64,000 nucleotides of DNA from NCBI GenBank assembly GCA_023404955.1, contig JAEXZY010000051.1, forward strand, positions 3,619 through 67,618, written 5' to 3'. Position 1 is the stretch's first letter. Each line of letters begins with the position of its first letter. This stretch comes from Actinomycetes bacterium (GTDB lineage: Bacteria > Actinomycetota > Actinomycetes > Mycobacteriales > Mycobacteriaceae). The notes under the pieces are model-generated. The model did no database searches and was not told the origin of the DNA. It saw nothing but the letters and a program-made list of their open reading frames with translations. This document shows, one piece after another, positions 25,614 through 36,235 of this stretch. The position numbers were made by a program, and so were the translations under genes.

Positions 25614-27656
25614 ATGGACTTTTACTCGGCGTATCGGCAGGGGTTCGTCCGCGTCGCCGCCTGTACCCATCACACGACGCTCGCCGATCCGGTCGCGAAC
25701 GCCGAATCGGTGCTGCGCATCGCCCGCCAGTGCCACGACGACAACGTCGGCCTCGCGGTGTTTCCCGAGCTGACGTTGTCGGGGTACTCGATCGAGGACA
25801 TCGTGATGCAGGACGCTCTGCTCGAGGCCGTCGACGCCGCGGTCGGTGAGATCGCGGCCGGCTCGGCAGCACTGCTGCCGGTACTCGTCGTCGGAGCGCC
25901 GCTGCGGCACCGCAACCGGATCTACAACACCGCCGTCGTCATCCACCGCGGCCAGGTGCTCGGTGTGGTGCCGAAGTCGTACCTGCCCACCTATCGGGAG
26001 TTCTACGAGAAGCGCCAGATCGCCGCCGGCGACGAGGAGAGCGGTGACATCCGAGTCGGGGGATTCGACGTTCCGTTCGGCCCCGACCTGCTCTTCGCTG
26101 CTGATGACCTACCCGATTTCGTTCTGCACGTGGAGATCTGCGAGGACATGTTCGTGCCCGTACCACCCAGCGCCGAGGCGGCGCTGGCGGGTGCGACAGT
26201 GCTCGCCAACCTCTCGGGCAGCCCGATCACGATCGGCCGGGCCGAGGACCGTTCCCTGCTGGCGCGTTCGGCGTCGTCTCGTTGTCTGGCCGCCTACGTC
26301 TATGCCGCTGCAGGAGAGGGAGAATCGACCACGGACCTGGCGTGGGACGGGCAGACGATGATCTGGGAGAACGGGGTGTGCCTGGCCCAGTCCGAGCGCT
26401 TCCCCAAGGGGGAGCGGCGGTCCGTCGCCGACGTCGACCTGCAGTTGCTCCGCAACGAGCGGGTTCGAATGGGCACGTTCGACGACAACCGGCGGCACCA
26501 CCTGATCGACGACGACTCCTATCGGCGAATCGAGTTCACGCTGAACCCGCCCGCCGGGGACATCGGACTGCGTCGCGACGTCGAGCGATTCCCGTTCGTT
26601 CCCAACGACCCTGCTCGTCTCGAGCAGGACTGCTACGAGGCATACAACATCCAGGTCTCCGGTCTCGAACAGCGGCTGCGGGCGTTGAAGTACCCGAAGG
26701 TGGTGCTGGGCTTGTCGGGCGGGCTGGACTCCACCCACGCGCTGATCGTCGCCGCACGCGCGATGGACCGCGAAGAACGGCCGCGCAGTGACATTCTCGC
26801 CTACACCCTGCCCGGGTTCGCCACCGGCGAACGCACCAAGAACAACGCCACCCGGCTCGCCGAGGCGCTGGGTGTCACGTTCGAGACCATCGACATCAGG
26901 GCCACCGCGGAGCTGATGCTCAAGGAGCTCGACCACCCGTTCTCCCACGGCGAGAAGGTGTATGACGTCACGTTCGAGAACGTGCAGGCCGGCCTGCGGA
27001 CCGATTACCTGTTCCGGCTGGCCAACTACCGCGGCGGCATCGTGCTGGGCACCGGCGATCTCTCCGAGCTGGCGCTGGGCTGGTCCACCTACGGGGTGGG
27101 CGATCAGATGTCGCACTACAACGTCAACGGCGGCGTCCCGAAGACGTTGATCCAGCATCTGATCCGCTGGGTCATCTCGTCGGAGCAGTTCGACGAGACG
27201 GTCAACGAGGTGCTGGCCGACGTCCTGGACACCGAGATCAGCCCCGAACTGGTTCCCGCCGGTGAGGACGAGGAGATCCAGAGCAGCCAGGACAAAGTGG
27301 GTCCGTATGTGCTGCAGGACTTCTCGCTGTTCCAGGTGCTGCGCTACGGCTTCCGGCCGTCGCGGGTGGCGTTCCTCGCGTGGCATGCGTGGCGCGACGC
27401 CGACCATGGGGACTGGCCATTCGGCATAGCCGAGGACAAGCGTCCGTCGTTCACGATCGGCGAGATCCGGCATTGGCTGGAGGTTTTCGCTCAGCGCTAC
27501 TACTCGTTCAGTCAGTTCAAACGCTCGGCGTTGCCCAACGGCCCGAAAGTCTCGGCCGGCGGGTCACTTTCACCGCGCGGCGATTGGCGTGCGCCGTCGG
27601 ACATGTCGGCGCGCACGTGGCTCGACGAGATCGAGCGCTGCGTACCGCAGGATTAG
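25614..27656 (+). CDS. nadE: Glutamine-dependent NAD(+) synthetase
   Basis: Two-domain enzyme of 680 residues making NAD from nicotinic acid adenine dinucleotide with glutamine-derived ammonia. The N-terminal nitrilase-type glutaminase domain has Glu52 in FPELTLSGY, Lys in KSYLPTYREFYEKRQ and nucleophile Cys in EICEDMF. The C-terminal synthetase domain has the PP-loop LGLSGGLDSTHAL and GTGDLSELALGW. It is the orthologue of Rv2438c. It diverges from the cysteine-hydrolase gene and converges on rbsK, sharing 4 bases at the stops. Confidence 0.97.
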   Translation: MDFYSAYRQGFVRVAACTHHTTLADPVANAESVLRIARQCHDDNVGLAVFPELTLSGYSIEDIVMQDALLEAVDAAVGEIAAGSAALLPVLVVGAPLRHRNRIYNTAVVIHRGQVLGVVPKSYLPTYREFYEKRQIAAGDEESGDIRVGGFDVPFGPDLLFAADDLPDFVLHVEICEDMFVPVPPSAEAALAGATVLANLSGSPITIGRAEDRSLLARSASSRCLAAYVYAAAGEGESTTDLAWDGQTMIWENGVCLAQSERFPKGERRSVADVDLQLLRNERVRMGTFDDNRRHHLIDDDSYRRIEFTLNPPAGDIGLRRDVERFPFVPNDPARLEQDCYEAYNIQVSGLEQRLRALKYPKVVLGLSGGLDSTHALIVAARAMDREERPRSDILAYTLPGFATGERTKNNATRLAEALGVTFETIDIRATAELMLKELDHPFSHGEKVYDVTFENVQAGLRTDYLFRLANYRGGIVLGTGDLSELALGWSTYGVGDQMSHYNVNGGVPKTLIQHLIRWVISSEQFDETVNEVLADVLDTEISPELVPAGEDEEIQSSQDKVGPYVLQDFSLFQVLRYGFRPSRVAFLAWHAWRDADHGDWPFGIAEDKRPSFTIGEIRHWLEVFAQRYYSFSQFKRSALPNGPKVSAGGSLSPRGDWRAPSDMSARTWLDEIERCVPQD

Positions 27657-28510
27657 TCCTGCAGGACGTCGTCGATCGCTTCTTCGGTCGGAGCGCAGTC
27701 GCCGGCACCGGAGACAAGTGTCGCCAGTGCGCCCGCCGCGCAGGCGCGGCGCAGCGCCACCTCGGCCCCGCTCGCCCAGCCTGCGGCGAGCACGCCGGCG
27801 AACACGTCACCCGCGCCGGTGGTGTCGATCGGCTCGACCGTCGGGGCGGGCACGTCGTGCGCCTCGCCGTCGGTCACGTGTTGCGCGCCGCGAGCGCCGC
27901 GTGTGACGACCAGGTGAGCAACCTCGATGCCGTGCCAGTCCGACGCCTCGGTCTCGTTGACCACGACGACGTCGGCATGCTCGGCCAGGTGGCTGCGGTG
28001 CGCGGGATCGGCGAGTGCGGGGGAGGCATTGACCATCACGACGGCGCCGCCCTCGCGGGCGACCGCGGCCGCGGCGACGGCCGTGTCGATCGGGATCTCC
28101 AGCGAGATCAGCACCACGTCGCTGTCGGCGATCACGGATTGCACCTGCGTCGACGTCACGCTCAGGTGTGCGTTGGCGCCCGGCGCCACCACGATGCAGT
28201 TCTCCGCGCCGGCGTCGACGAGGATCGCCGCCGACCCGCTCGGGCCCGGGACCTCGGTCACGGCTCGCACGTCGACGCCGCTGCCGCTCAGGTGCGCGCG
28301 CAACTCGCCGGCCGCCGCGTCGGTGCCCAGGGCGGCGACGAGCCGCACCGACGCCCCGGCTCGAGCGGCCGCCACGGCCTGGTTTCCGCCCTTGCCGCCG
28401 GGGCTCGTCGCCAGTGAGGAGGCCAGTACCGTCTCGCCCGGCTCTGGGAGAGCCTCCACGGTGAAGGTGAGGTCGGCATTGACACTGCCCACCACGCAGA
28501 TCCTCGCCAC
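27653..28510 (-). CDS. rbsK: Ribokinase (PfkB family)
   Basis: Sugar kinase of 285 residues phosphorylating ribose at O5. PfkB signatures: GGKGGNQAVAAAR near residue 40 and DTTGAGDVFAG with the catalytic aspartate near 240. GTG 28510 is preferred over an ATG at 28549 because TAGCGT lies 7 bases upstream and the longer form would run over the divergent proA start. No ribose transporter is adjacent, so the enzyme may serve nucleoside-derived ribose. It sits between nadE and proA, where M. tuberculosis has several more genes. Confidence 0.88.
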   Translation of the reverse strand: MARICVVGSVNADLTFTVEALPEPGETVLASSLATSPGGKGGNQAVAAARAGASVRLVAALGTDAAAGELRAHLSGSGVDVRAVTEVPGPSGSAAILVDAGAENCIVVAPGANAHLSVTSTQVQSVIADSDVVLISLEIPIDTAVAAAAVAREGGAVVMVNASPALADPAHRSHLAEHADVVVVNETEASDWHGIEVAHLVVTRGARGAQHVTDGEAHDVPAPTVEPIDTTGAGDVFAGVLAAGWASGAEVALRRACAAGALATLVSGAGDCAPTEEAIDDVLQD

Positions 28511-28517
28511 CGCGGCA

Positions 28518-28527
28518 ACGCTACGCT
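28518..28527. promoter_or_regulatory. Overlapping divergent leaderless promoters, rbsK and proA
   Basis: TAGCGT on the minus strand (28523 down to 28518) lies 7 bases from rbsK GTG 28510. TACGCT on the plus strand (28522-28527) lies 6 bases from proA ATG 28534. The two -10 hexamers share two base pairs, so polymerase could occupy only one at a time. Confidence 0.55.
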
Positions 28528-28533
28528 GGGCGG

Positions 28534-29805
28534 ATGAGTCTGCACGCACCGGAGCGCAGTGCGGGTGCGCCAGGGGTGACCGAAGATCTACGCGAGCAGG
28601 TGCACGACGCCGCCCGGCGTGCCCGCGCCGCGTCGCGGGATCTGGCGACGCTGAGCACCGAGACCAAGAATCGGGTCCTGCACACCGCCGCTGATCACCT
28701 GCTGTTGAACACCCGCGCGATCCTCGAGGCCAACGACGCGGACCTGGCGGCTGCCCGCGACGCCGGTACCCCGGAGGCCATGCTCGACCGGCTGGCGCTC
28801 ACCCCGACCCGCGTGGACGGGATCGCCGACGGACTCCGGCAGGTCGCCGCACTGCCCGACCCCGTCGGCGAGGTGTTGCGCGGGCGAACCCTGCCCAACG
28901 GGTTGCAGCTGCGTCAGCAGCGCGTCCCGCTCGGCGTCGTCGGCATCGTCTACGAGGGCCGCCCCAACGTCACCGTCGACGCGTTCGGTCTGACGCTGAA
29001 GTCCGGCAACGCCGTGCTGTTGCGCGGCAGCTCGTCGGCCGCCCGGTCGAACGCAGCCCTGGTGGAGGCGCTGCGCGGGGCTCTGCAGGCCGAAGGGCTG
29101 AACCCTGACGCGGTGCAGCTGCTGCCCAGCGCCGACCGCGCCAGTGTCACGCATCTGATCCAGGCGCGTGGCCTCGTGGACGTGGTGATCCCGCGGGGCG
29201 GGGCCGGCCTGATCGACGCTGTGGTGCGCGACGCGCAGGTGCCCACCATCGAGACCGGCGTGGGCAACTGCCACGTCTACGTCCACGCCTCGGCCGATCT
29301 CGACATGGCCGAGACGATCGTGCTCAACGCGAAGACCCGCAGGCCCAGCGTCTGCAACGCCGCCGAGACCCTGCTGATCGACGCGGCGATCGCTGAGGTT
29401 GCGGTGCCCCGGCTGACGGGTGCGCTGCAGTCCGCCGGCGTCACGGTGCACGCCGACCCGTCCGAGGACGAGCTGCGCGCCGAGTTCCTCTCCATGGACA
29501 TCGCCCTTTCTGTCGTCGACGGAGTCGATGCCGCGATCGCGCACATCAACGATTACGGCACCGGCCACACCGAGGCCATCGTCACCACGGATCTGGCTGC
29601 GGCACAACGGTTTACCGAACGCGTCGACGCCGCCGCGGTGATGGTGAACGCCTCGACCTCGTTCACCGACGGGGAGCAGTTCGGATTCGGTGCCGAGATC
29701 GGCATCTCGACGCAGAAGCTGCACGCCCGGGGACCGATGGGGCTCCCCGAGCTGACCTCGACCAAATGGATCGTCTGGGGCGACGGGCAGACCCGTCCGG
29801 CCTGA
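28534..29805 (+). CDS. proA: Gamma-glutamyl phosphate reductase
   Basis: Second proline-biosynthesis enzyme, 423 residues, reducing glutamyl 5-phosphate with NADPH. The catalytic cysteine is in RRPSVCNAAETLL. The family blocks VPLGVVGIVYEGRPNVTVDA and GTGHTEAIVT are present. It has a leaderless-type promoter that overlaps that of rbsK. The following MoxR gene begins 15 bases after the stop and may be co-transcribed. Confidence 0.97.
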   Translation: MSLHAPERSAGAPGVTEDLREQVHDAARRARAASRDLATLSTETKNRVLHTAADHLLLNTRAILEANDADLAAARDAGTPEAMLDRLALTPTRVDGIADGLRQVAALPDPVGEVLRGRTLPNGLQLRQQRVPLGVVGIVYEGRPNVTVDAFGLTLKSGNAVLLRGSSSAARSNAALVEALRGALQAEGLNPDAVQLLPSADRASVTHLIQARGLVDVVIPRGGAGLIDAVVRDAQVPTIETGVGNCHVYVHASADLDMAETIVLNAKTRRPSVCNAAETLLIDAAIAEVAVPRLTGALQSAGVTVHADPSEDELRAEFLSMDIALSVVDGVDAAIAHINDYGTGHTEAIVTTDLAAAQRFTERVDAAAVMVNASTSFTDGEQFGFGAEIGISTQKLHARGPMGLPELTSTKWIVWGDGQTRPA

Positions 29806-29820
29806 GCAAGGAGAACCACT

Positions 29821-30696
29821 GTGAGTGTCCCCGCGCGCCCAGCGCCGCTGTTCGCCGACATCGACGATGTCGCGGGCCGGCTGGCCGAGACCGGATATCT
29901 GCCGGACACGGCGACCGCGACGGCGGTCTTCCTCGCCGACCGGCTGGGAAAGCCGCTGCTGGTGGAAGGACCCGCAGGCGTCGGCAAGACCGAACTGGCA
30001 CGGGCGATTGCCCAGGCCACCGGCTCGGGACTGGTGCGGTTGCAGTGTTACGAGGGCGTCGACGAGGCGCGGGCCCTCTACGAGTGGAACCACGCCAAGC
30101 AGATCCTGCGCATCCAGGCCGGTTCGAGTGATTGGGACCAGACCAAGACCGACGTCTTCTCCGAAGAGTTCCTGCTGTCGCGTCCGCTGTTGACTGCGAT
30201 CCGGCGCACCGAGCCGACCGTGCTGCTGATCGACGAAACCGACAAGGCCGACATCGAGATCGAAGGCCTGCTGCTCGAGGTGCTCAGCGACTTCGCGGTC
30301 ACCGTGCCCGAACTCGGCACGATCGTGGCCGAGCGCAAGCCGCTGGTGGTGCTCACCTCCAACGCCACCCGCGAGCTGTCCGAAGCGCTCAAGCGCCGCT
30401 GCCTGTTCCTGCACATCGACTTCCCCGACCCCGACCTGGAGCGGCGCATCCTGCTCTCGCGGGTGCCGGAGCTGCCCGAGCGGCTGGCCGAGGAATTGGT
30501 ACGCATCGTCGGCGTGATGCGCGCGATGGCATTGAAGAAGGTGCCGTCGGTGGCCGAGACCATCGACTGGGCGCGCACCGTGCTGGCACTCGGGCTGGAC
30601 ACCATCGACGACGAGGTGATCGCCGCGACGCTTGGCGTGGTCCTCAAACACCAGTCCGACCAGGTCAAGGCCGCCGGGGAGCTGAGGCTCAACTGA
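29821..30696 (+). CDS. MoxR-family AAA+ ATPase
   Basis: AAA+ ATPase of 291 residues, orthologue of Rv2426c. Walker A GPAGVGKTE is at 50-58. Walker B is LLIDETDKAD, and sensor 1 is VVLTSNATREL. MoxR proteins act with VWA-domain partners as chaperones that insert cofactors or activate enzymes, as with CoxD/CoxE. AAGGAG precedes the GTG start closely. The stop overlaps the VWA gene by one base (TGATG), showing an obligate pair. The client enzyme is not evident in the window. Confidence 0.9.
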   Translation: MSVPARPAPLFADIDDVAGRLAETGYLPDTATATAVFLADRLGKPLLVEGPAGVGKTELARAIAQATGSGLVRLQCYEGVDEARALYEWNHAKQILRIQAGSSDWDQTKTDVFSEEFLLSRPLLTAIRRTEPTVLLIDETDKADIEIEGLLLEVLSDFAVTVPELGTIVAERKPLVVLTSNATRELSEALKRRCLFLHIDFPDPDLERRILLSRVPELPERLAEELVRIVGVMRAMALKKVPSVAETIDWARTVLALGLDTIDDEVIAATLGVVLKHQSDQVKAAGELRLN

Positions 30697-32132
30697 TGGC
30701 CCCGCGTCGCACGCGCCCGCCGCAACCGCTGGCCCCGCATGGGATTCCGGGCCATCTCGTCGAGTTCGTCGAGGCGCTGCGCTCTGCGGGTATAGCGGTC
30801 GGACCGTCGGAAACAGTCGACGCCGGACGCGTGATGACCGTGCTCGGGTTGACCGATCGTCTGGCGCTGCGGGAGGGGATCGCGTGTGCGGTGCTACGCC
30901 GCCCCGATCACCGCGACACCTATGACGCGCTGTTCGACCTGTACTTCCCGGCCGCGCTGGGCTCGCGGACCGTGCTCGCCGACGAATCGAGTGAGAACCA
31001 GAGCGTGCCGCCTGACGACGTGGAGGCGATGCGGCAGGCACTGCTCGATCTGCTCTCGGACAACGAGGATGCGGGACAGCTCGACGATCGGCTCGCGGCG
31101 ATGATCGCTCAGATCGTCGAGGCCTACGGCCGCTACAACTCGAGCAGGGGACCGTCGTACTCGTCGTATCAGGCGCTCAAGGCGATGAGCCTGGACAGCC
31201 TCGAGGGCCGACTGCTGGCCGGTCTGCTGGCGCCCTACGGCGAGGAGCCGACACCCACGCAGGAGCAGATCGCCAAAGCCCTTGCTGCGCAGCGGGTCGC
31301 ACAGCTGCGGAAGATGGTGGAGGCCGAGACCAAGCGGCGCACCGCCGAGCAACTGGGCCGCGAACACGTGCAGACCTATGGCGTGCCGCAATTGTCCGAG
31401 AACGTCGAGTTCCTGCGCGCCTCAGGGGAACAGCTGCGACAGATGCGCCGGGTGGTGGCCCCGCTGGCGCGCACGCTGGCGAGCCGGCTCGCGGCGCGGC
31501 GGCGACGCTCCCGCGCCGGGGAGATCGATCTGCGCAAGACGCTGCGCAAGTCGATGTCCACCGGTGGTGTGCCGATCGACGTGGTGCTCAAGAAGCCGCA
31601 TCCCGCGCGGCCGGAGCTCGTGGTGCTCTGCGACGTGTCGGGCTCGGTCGCGGGGTTCAGCCATTTCACGCTGTTGCTGGTACACGCACTGCGGCAACAG
31701 TTCTCGCGGGTGCGCGTGTTCGCCTTCATCGACACCACCGACGAGGTGACCGAGATGTTCGGTCCCGACTCGGATTTGGCGGTGGCCGTGCAGCGCATCA
31801 CCCGGGAGGCGGGCGTGTACACCCGCGACGGGCACTCCGACTACGGCCACGCGTTCGTGTCGTTCATGGACAAGTACCCGAACGTGCTCTCGCCGCGCAG
31901 TTCGCTGCTGGTGCTCGGCGACGCCCGCAACAACTACCGCAATCCCGAAGCCGACCTGCTCGCCCACATGGTGAACGCCAGCCGCCACGCGCACTGGCTC
32001 AACCCCGAGCCGAAGCATCTGTGGGGCAGCGGCGACTCCGCGGTACCGCGCTACACCGACGTCATCGCGATGCACGAGTGCCGGTCGGCCAAGCAGCTGG
32101 CCTCGGTGATCGACTCGCTGCTCCCGGTCTAG
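30696..32132 (+). CDS. VWA-domain protein (CoxE-like), MoxR partner
   Basis: Protein of 478 residues, orthologue of Rv2425c. The C-terminal von Willebrand A domain starts near 305 with the metal-binding motif DVSGS (Asp313), followed by the conserved threonine/aspartate region and LGDARNNYRNPEAD. The N-terminal half is helical and charged (AQRVAQLRKMVEAETKRRTAEQ), typical of CoxE-like proteins. ATG shares one base with the MoxR stop. Together the pair forms a MoxR-VWA chaperone module. No transmembrane segments are seen. Confidence 0.88.
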   Translation: MAPRRTRPPQPLAPHGIPGHLVEFVEALRSAGIAVGPSETVDAGRVMTVLGLTDRLALREGIACAVLRRPDHRDTYDALFDLYFPAALGSRTVLADESSENQSVPPDDVEAMRQALLDLLSDNEDAGQLDDRLAAMIAQIVEAYGRYNSSRGPSYSSYQALKAMSLDSLEGRLLAGLLAPYGEEPTPTQEQIAKALAAQRVAQLRKMVEAETKRRTAEQLGREHVQTYGVPQLSENVEFLRASGEQLRQMRRVVAPLARTLASRLAARRRRSRAGEIDLRKTLRKSMSTGGVPIDVVLKKPHPARPELVVLCDVSGSVAGFSHFTLLLVHALRQQFSRVRVFAFIDTTDEVTEMFGPDSDLAVAVQRITREAGVYTRDGHSDYGHAFVSFMDKYPNVLSPRSSLLVLGDARNNYRNPEADLLAHMVNASRHAHWLNPEPKHLWGSGDSAVPRYTDVIAMHECRSAKQLASVIDSLLPV

Positions 32133-32141
32133 GGATCGCGC

Positions 32142-32164
32142 GTGTCGCGGACGAAATCGCACAC
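32142..32164. terminator. Weak hairpin between convergent genes
   Basis: gtgt-c-gcg pairs with cgcacac around an 8-base loop, with one bulge. It lies in the 44-base gap between the VWA and FAD-oxidoreductase stops. Weak, without a T-tract. Confidence 0.25.
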
Positions 32165-32176
32165 TCACGGCCGGGC

Positions 32177-33409
32177 TCAGGCGAAGGACACCGTGACGTC
32201 GCCGCCCTTGGGGTCCGCGCCGGCGACCAACGACCACGGCGCCCGGTACACCCGGCCCGGTGCCGCCGGCCACAGCGTGCGCGCGGTACCGACGACACGA
32301 CCGTCCTGCACCGCACGCAGGGAAGGCAAGCGACGGTACTCGTCCGTCCAGAGCAGGAGGTCCCCTCGCGGAGCACTGCCGCCCGCCGTTGAAACACGCT
32401 GCGGCGCAACCCACCTCAACGGGGATTCGGCTCGAATGTGAGCCGCGCTGTGCACGGGCTCCGCCGTGCCGCCGGTGCGCAGCCAGTGTTCGACCGCCGC
32501 AGCAACGTGGCGACCGTCGAGCGCGGCGCCGTCGGCCGTGTCGACGGGGTGCAACAGATTGCCGACCGCGAAGACGCCGGGCCTGCTGGTGCGCAACCCG
32601 GCGTCGACGGCCGGGCCGCGGGTGCCCGGGTCCATCTCCAGGCCGGCGGTCCGGGCCAGCTCGTGATCGGGAACCCAGTCGCCGGTGAAAACGACGGTGT
32701 CGCAGGCGATGTCGTGGCGCACCCCGTTGCGTTCGACGGTGACCGACGAGACCCTGCCTTTACCGTTGACGGCGACCACCGTGCTGTTGGTCAGCACCGG
32801 ACCGGCCATGAGTGCGCGGCCCGGAACGCGGAAGGCCGCATACGCTTCGGCGCGTGGATAGCGACTGACCATCGCGACCGTCGCGCATCCTGCCTCGCGC
32901 AGCGTCAGCACTGCCGACCAGCTGACCAGTTCGGCGCCCACGATGACGGCCCGGGAGCCGACCCGGCCGTGGTGGAGGTGGACGAGGTTCTGCAGCTGAC
33001 CCGTCGTGTACACGCCGTCGGGCCGGTCGCCGGGCACGAGCCGTGCGGGGCGGGGTCGCTCCCGGGCGCCCGTCGCGAGGATCACCGCGTCGGCGGTGAC
33101 GGTCCGCACCCCGCGCGGCGAGGTGACCTGCAGGGTGCGCTCGCCGGCCCACCCCGTCACCATCGCTTCGGTTTCGAGGGTCGCGCCCGCCTCGGCGGCC
33201 ATCGCGCTCAGCCGTCGCGCGTAGGTCGGTCCGGAGACGAAGCGGTGCAGATCCCGCAGCCCGTAGCCCAGATGGTCGCTGTGGCGCGGGATTCCGCCGG
33301 TGTGACGCTCGCGCTCGAGCACCAGCACCTCGCCGTCGACGGCGGGTGCCAGTGCGGCGGCGGCGGTGAGCCCGGATGGGCCGCCGCCGATGATCGCGAC
33401 CCTGCTCAC
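32177..33409 (-). CDS. FAD/NAD(P)-dependent oxidoreductase, GlpB/HcnB-like
   Basis: Flavoprotein of 410 residues. The N-terminal FAD motif IIGGGPSGLTAAAAL is followed by the ATG motif region VILATGARERPRP and a second dinucleotide fold (SRAVIVGAELVSWSAVLTL, with one glycine replaced relative to the usual GxGxxG). GVFAVGNLLHPVDTADGA closes the FAD site. It resembles the A subunits of opine oxidase and hydrogen cyanide synthase and may accept electrons from the adjacent dehydrogenase. GTG 33409 overlaps the preceding stop (GTGA). Last gene of the four-gene operon. The physiological acceptor is unknown. Confidence 0.8.
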   Translation of the reverse strand: MSRVAIIGGGPSGLTAAAALAPAVDGEVLVLERERHTGGIPRHSDHLGYGLRDLHRFVSGPTYARRLSAMAAEAGATLETEAMVTGWAGERTLQVTSPRGVRTVTADAVILATGARERPRPARLVPGDRPDGVYTTGQLQNLVHLHHGRVGSRAVIVGAELVSWSAVLTLREAGCATVAMVSRYPRAEAYAAFRVPGRALMAGPVLTNSTVVAVNGKGRVSSVTVERNGVRHDIACDTVVFTGDWVPDHELARTAGLEMDPGTRGPAVDAGLRTSRPGVFAVGNLLHPVDTADGAALDGRHVAAAVEHWLRTGGTAEPVHSAAHIRAESPLRWVAPQRVSTAGGSAPRGDLLLWTDEYRRLPSLRAVQDGRVVGTARTLWPAAPGRVYRAPWSLVAGADPKGGDVTVSFA

Positions 33410-34806
33410 CGCGCCACCCCCTGGGCCAGCAGCTCCGCGGTGTGCGCACCGCAGTAGAACCCCTGGCACCGCCCGTTCATCACCCGGGTGCGGCGCCGCA
33501 GACCGTCGAGATCAGCGGGGGGAATGGGGGAGTCGAACGCGTCGCGGATCTCTCCCACGCTCACGCGTTCGCAGAAGCAGACCAGCCGGCCGTAGTCGGG
33601 ATCGGCGGCGATGCGCTGCTCGTCCTGATAGGGCCGCACTCCGATCTCGCCGATGTTCGGCATCCGCGGCGGGGGTGGCAGTCCGTCCCGCTCGGCGACG
33701 TCGACGCCCGCGTCGGCGAGCAGTCCCGTCACGTACTCGGCCACCGCCATGCCCGACGTCAGCCCCGTGGACCGGATACCGCCCACGAGGACATACCGCG
33801 CGGCCGCATCGAGGTCGATCACGTAGTCGTCGTGATTGCTCGCCGCGCGCAGCCCCGCGTACGTCGCGGTGATCTCTTCATCGAAGAGCGCAGGCATCAG
33901 CGCGCGGCCCTTCGTCGTCAAGAAGTCCAGGCCCTTCTCCGAGGTTCCGGTTGCCGTCCGGTCGGTGAGGTTCTCCGAGGTGGGCCCGACCATCACGTTG
34001 CCGTAGATCGTCGGGCTGACGAGCACGCCCTTGCCCCGTGACGACGGGACGGCGAGCACGATCACCGGCACCATGGGCCGCGCCAGTTTGTCGAACACCA
34101 GCAGCTCGCCGCGCCGCGGGGTGACGGTGAGGCGCTCATAGCCGAACTGCGAATCGAGGTGATCGGCGCCCAGCCCGGCGGCGTTGATCATCCACCGGGC
34201 CCGAATCTCGCCACGGGTGGTGTGCACGGTGGTGTACTCGGCGCCCGGCTGCACGGCCGTCACCCGCGCGCCGCGCAGCAGCGTCGCACCGCGCGCCACC
34301 GCGTCGGTGGCCAGCGCGAGGTTCGTGGTCCACGTGCAGATGATGGACTCGCCGGGAACGCTGAGCCCGGCCATCGCGCCGGGCCCGAGCGTGGGTACGC
34401 GGCGATAAACCTCGTCGGCACTGAGCAGCCCGCAGTCGCGGTAGCCGTTGCCCTCGGCCTTGACCATCAGGGTCGGCAGCGCGTCGACTTCCTCCTGGGT
34501 CCAGGCGACGAGCATGGCTCCGGTGCGCTCGACCGGGATGCCGGTCTGTTCGGCGTAGTCGCCGAGGAGGTGGTAGCCGCGGGCGACGAGGCGGGACTCG
34601 AGAGTGCCGGGGGTGGCGTCGAAGCCGGTGTGCAGTAGCGCGGTGTTGGCCTTGCTGGTGCCGTCGCCGACGTCGTCGCGGGCCTCGATGATCGTGACGG
34701 ACAGGCGGGTGCCGGCGAGCGCACGGGCGATCGCCGCACCGACGATGCCGGCGCCGACGACTGCGACGTCGACGACGTCGGTGACGAGCTCGGGGTCGGA
34801 AGTCAT
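33406..34806 (-). CDS. FAD-dependent glycerol-3-phosphate dehydrogenase-like, with BFD [2Fe-2S] domain
   Basis: DAO-type flavoprotein of 466 residues. VAVVGAGIVGAAIARAL binds FAD near the N-terminus. The C-terminal 75 residues form a bacterioferritin-ferredoxin-like domain with four cysteines (LVCFCERVS ... NGRCQGFYCG) that should hold a [2Fe-2S] cluster. This layout matches anaerobic GlpA more than aerobic GlpD. ATG 34806 lies 7 bases after the kinase stop; a longer start at 34833 would overlap the kinase gene. In an operon with a kinase, it should oxidise the phosphorylated polyol. Confidence 0.83.
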   Translation of the reverse strand: MTSDPELVTDVVDVAVVGAGIVGAAIARALAGTRLSVTIIEARDDVGDGTSKANTALLHTGFDATPGTLESRLVARGYHLLGDYAEQTGIPVERTGAMLVAWTQEEVDALPTLMVKAEGNGYRDCGLLSADEVYRRVPTLGPGAMAGLSVPGESIICTWTTNLALATDAVARGATLLRGARVTAVQPGAEYTTVHTTRGEIRARWMINAAGLGADHLDSQFGYERLTVTPRRGELLVFDKLARPMVPVIVLAVPSSRGKGVLVSPTIYGNVMVGPTSENLTDRTATGTSEKGLDFLTTKGRALMPALFDEEITATYAGLRAASNHDDYVIDLDAAARYVLVGGIRSTGLTSGMAVAEYVTGLLADAGVDVAERDGLPPPPRMPNIGEIGVRPYQDEQRIAADPDYGRLVCFCERVSVGEIRDAFDSPIPPADLDGLRRRTRVMNGRCQGFYCGAHTAELLAQGVAR

Positions 34807-34813
34807 GCAGGAC

Positions 34814-36231
<1,418 letters not shown>

Positions 36232-36235
<4 letters not shown>

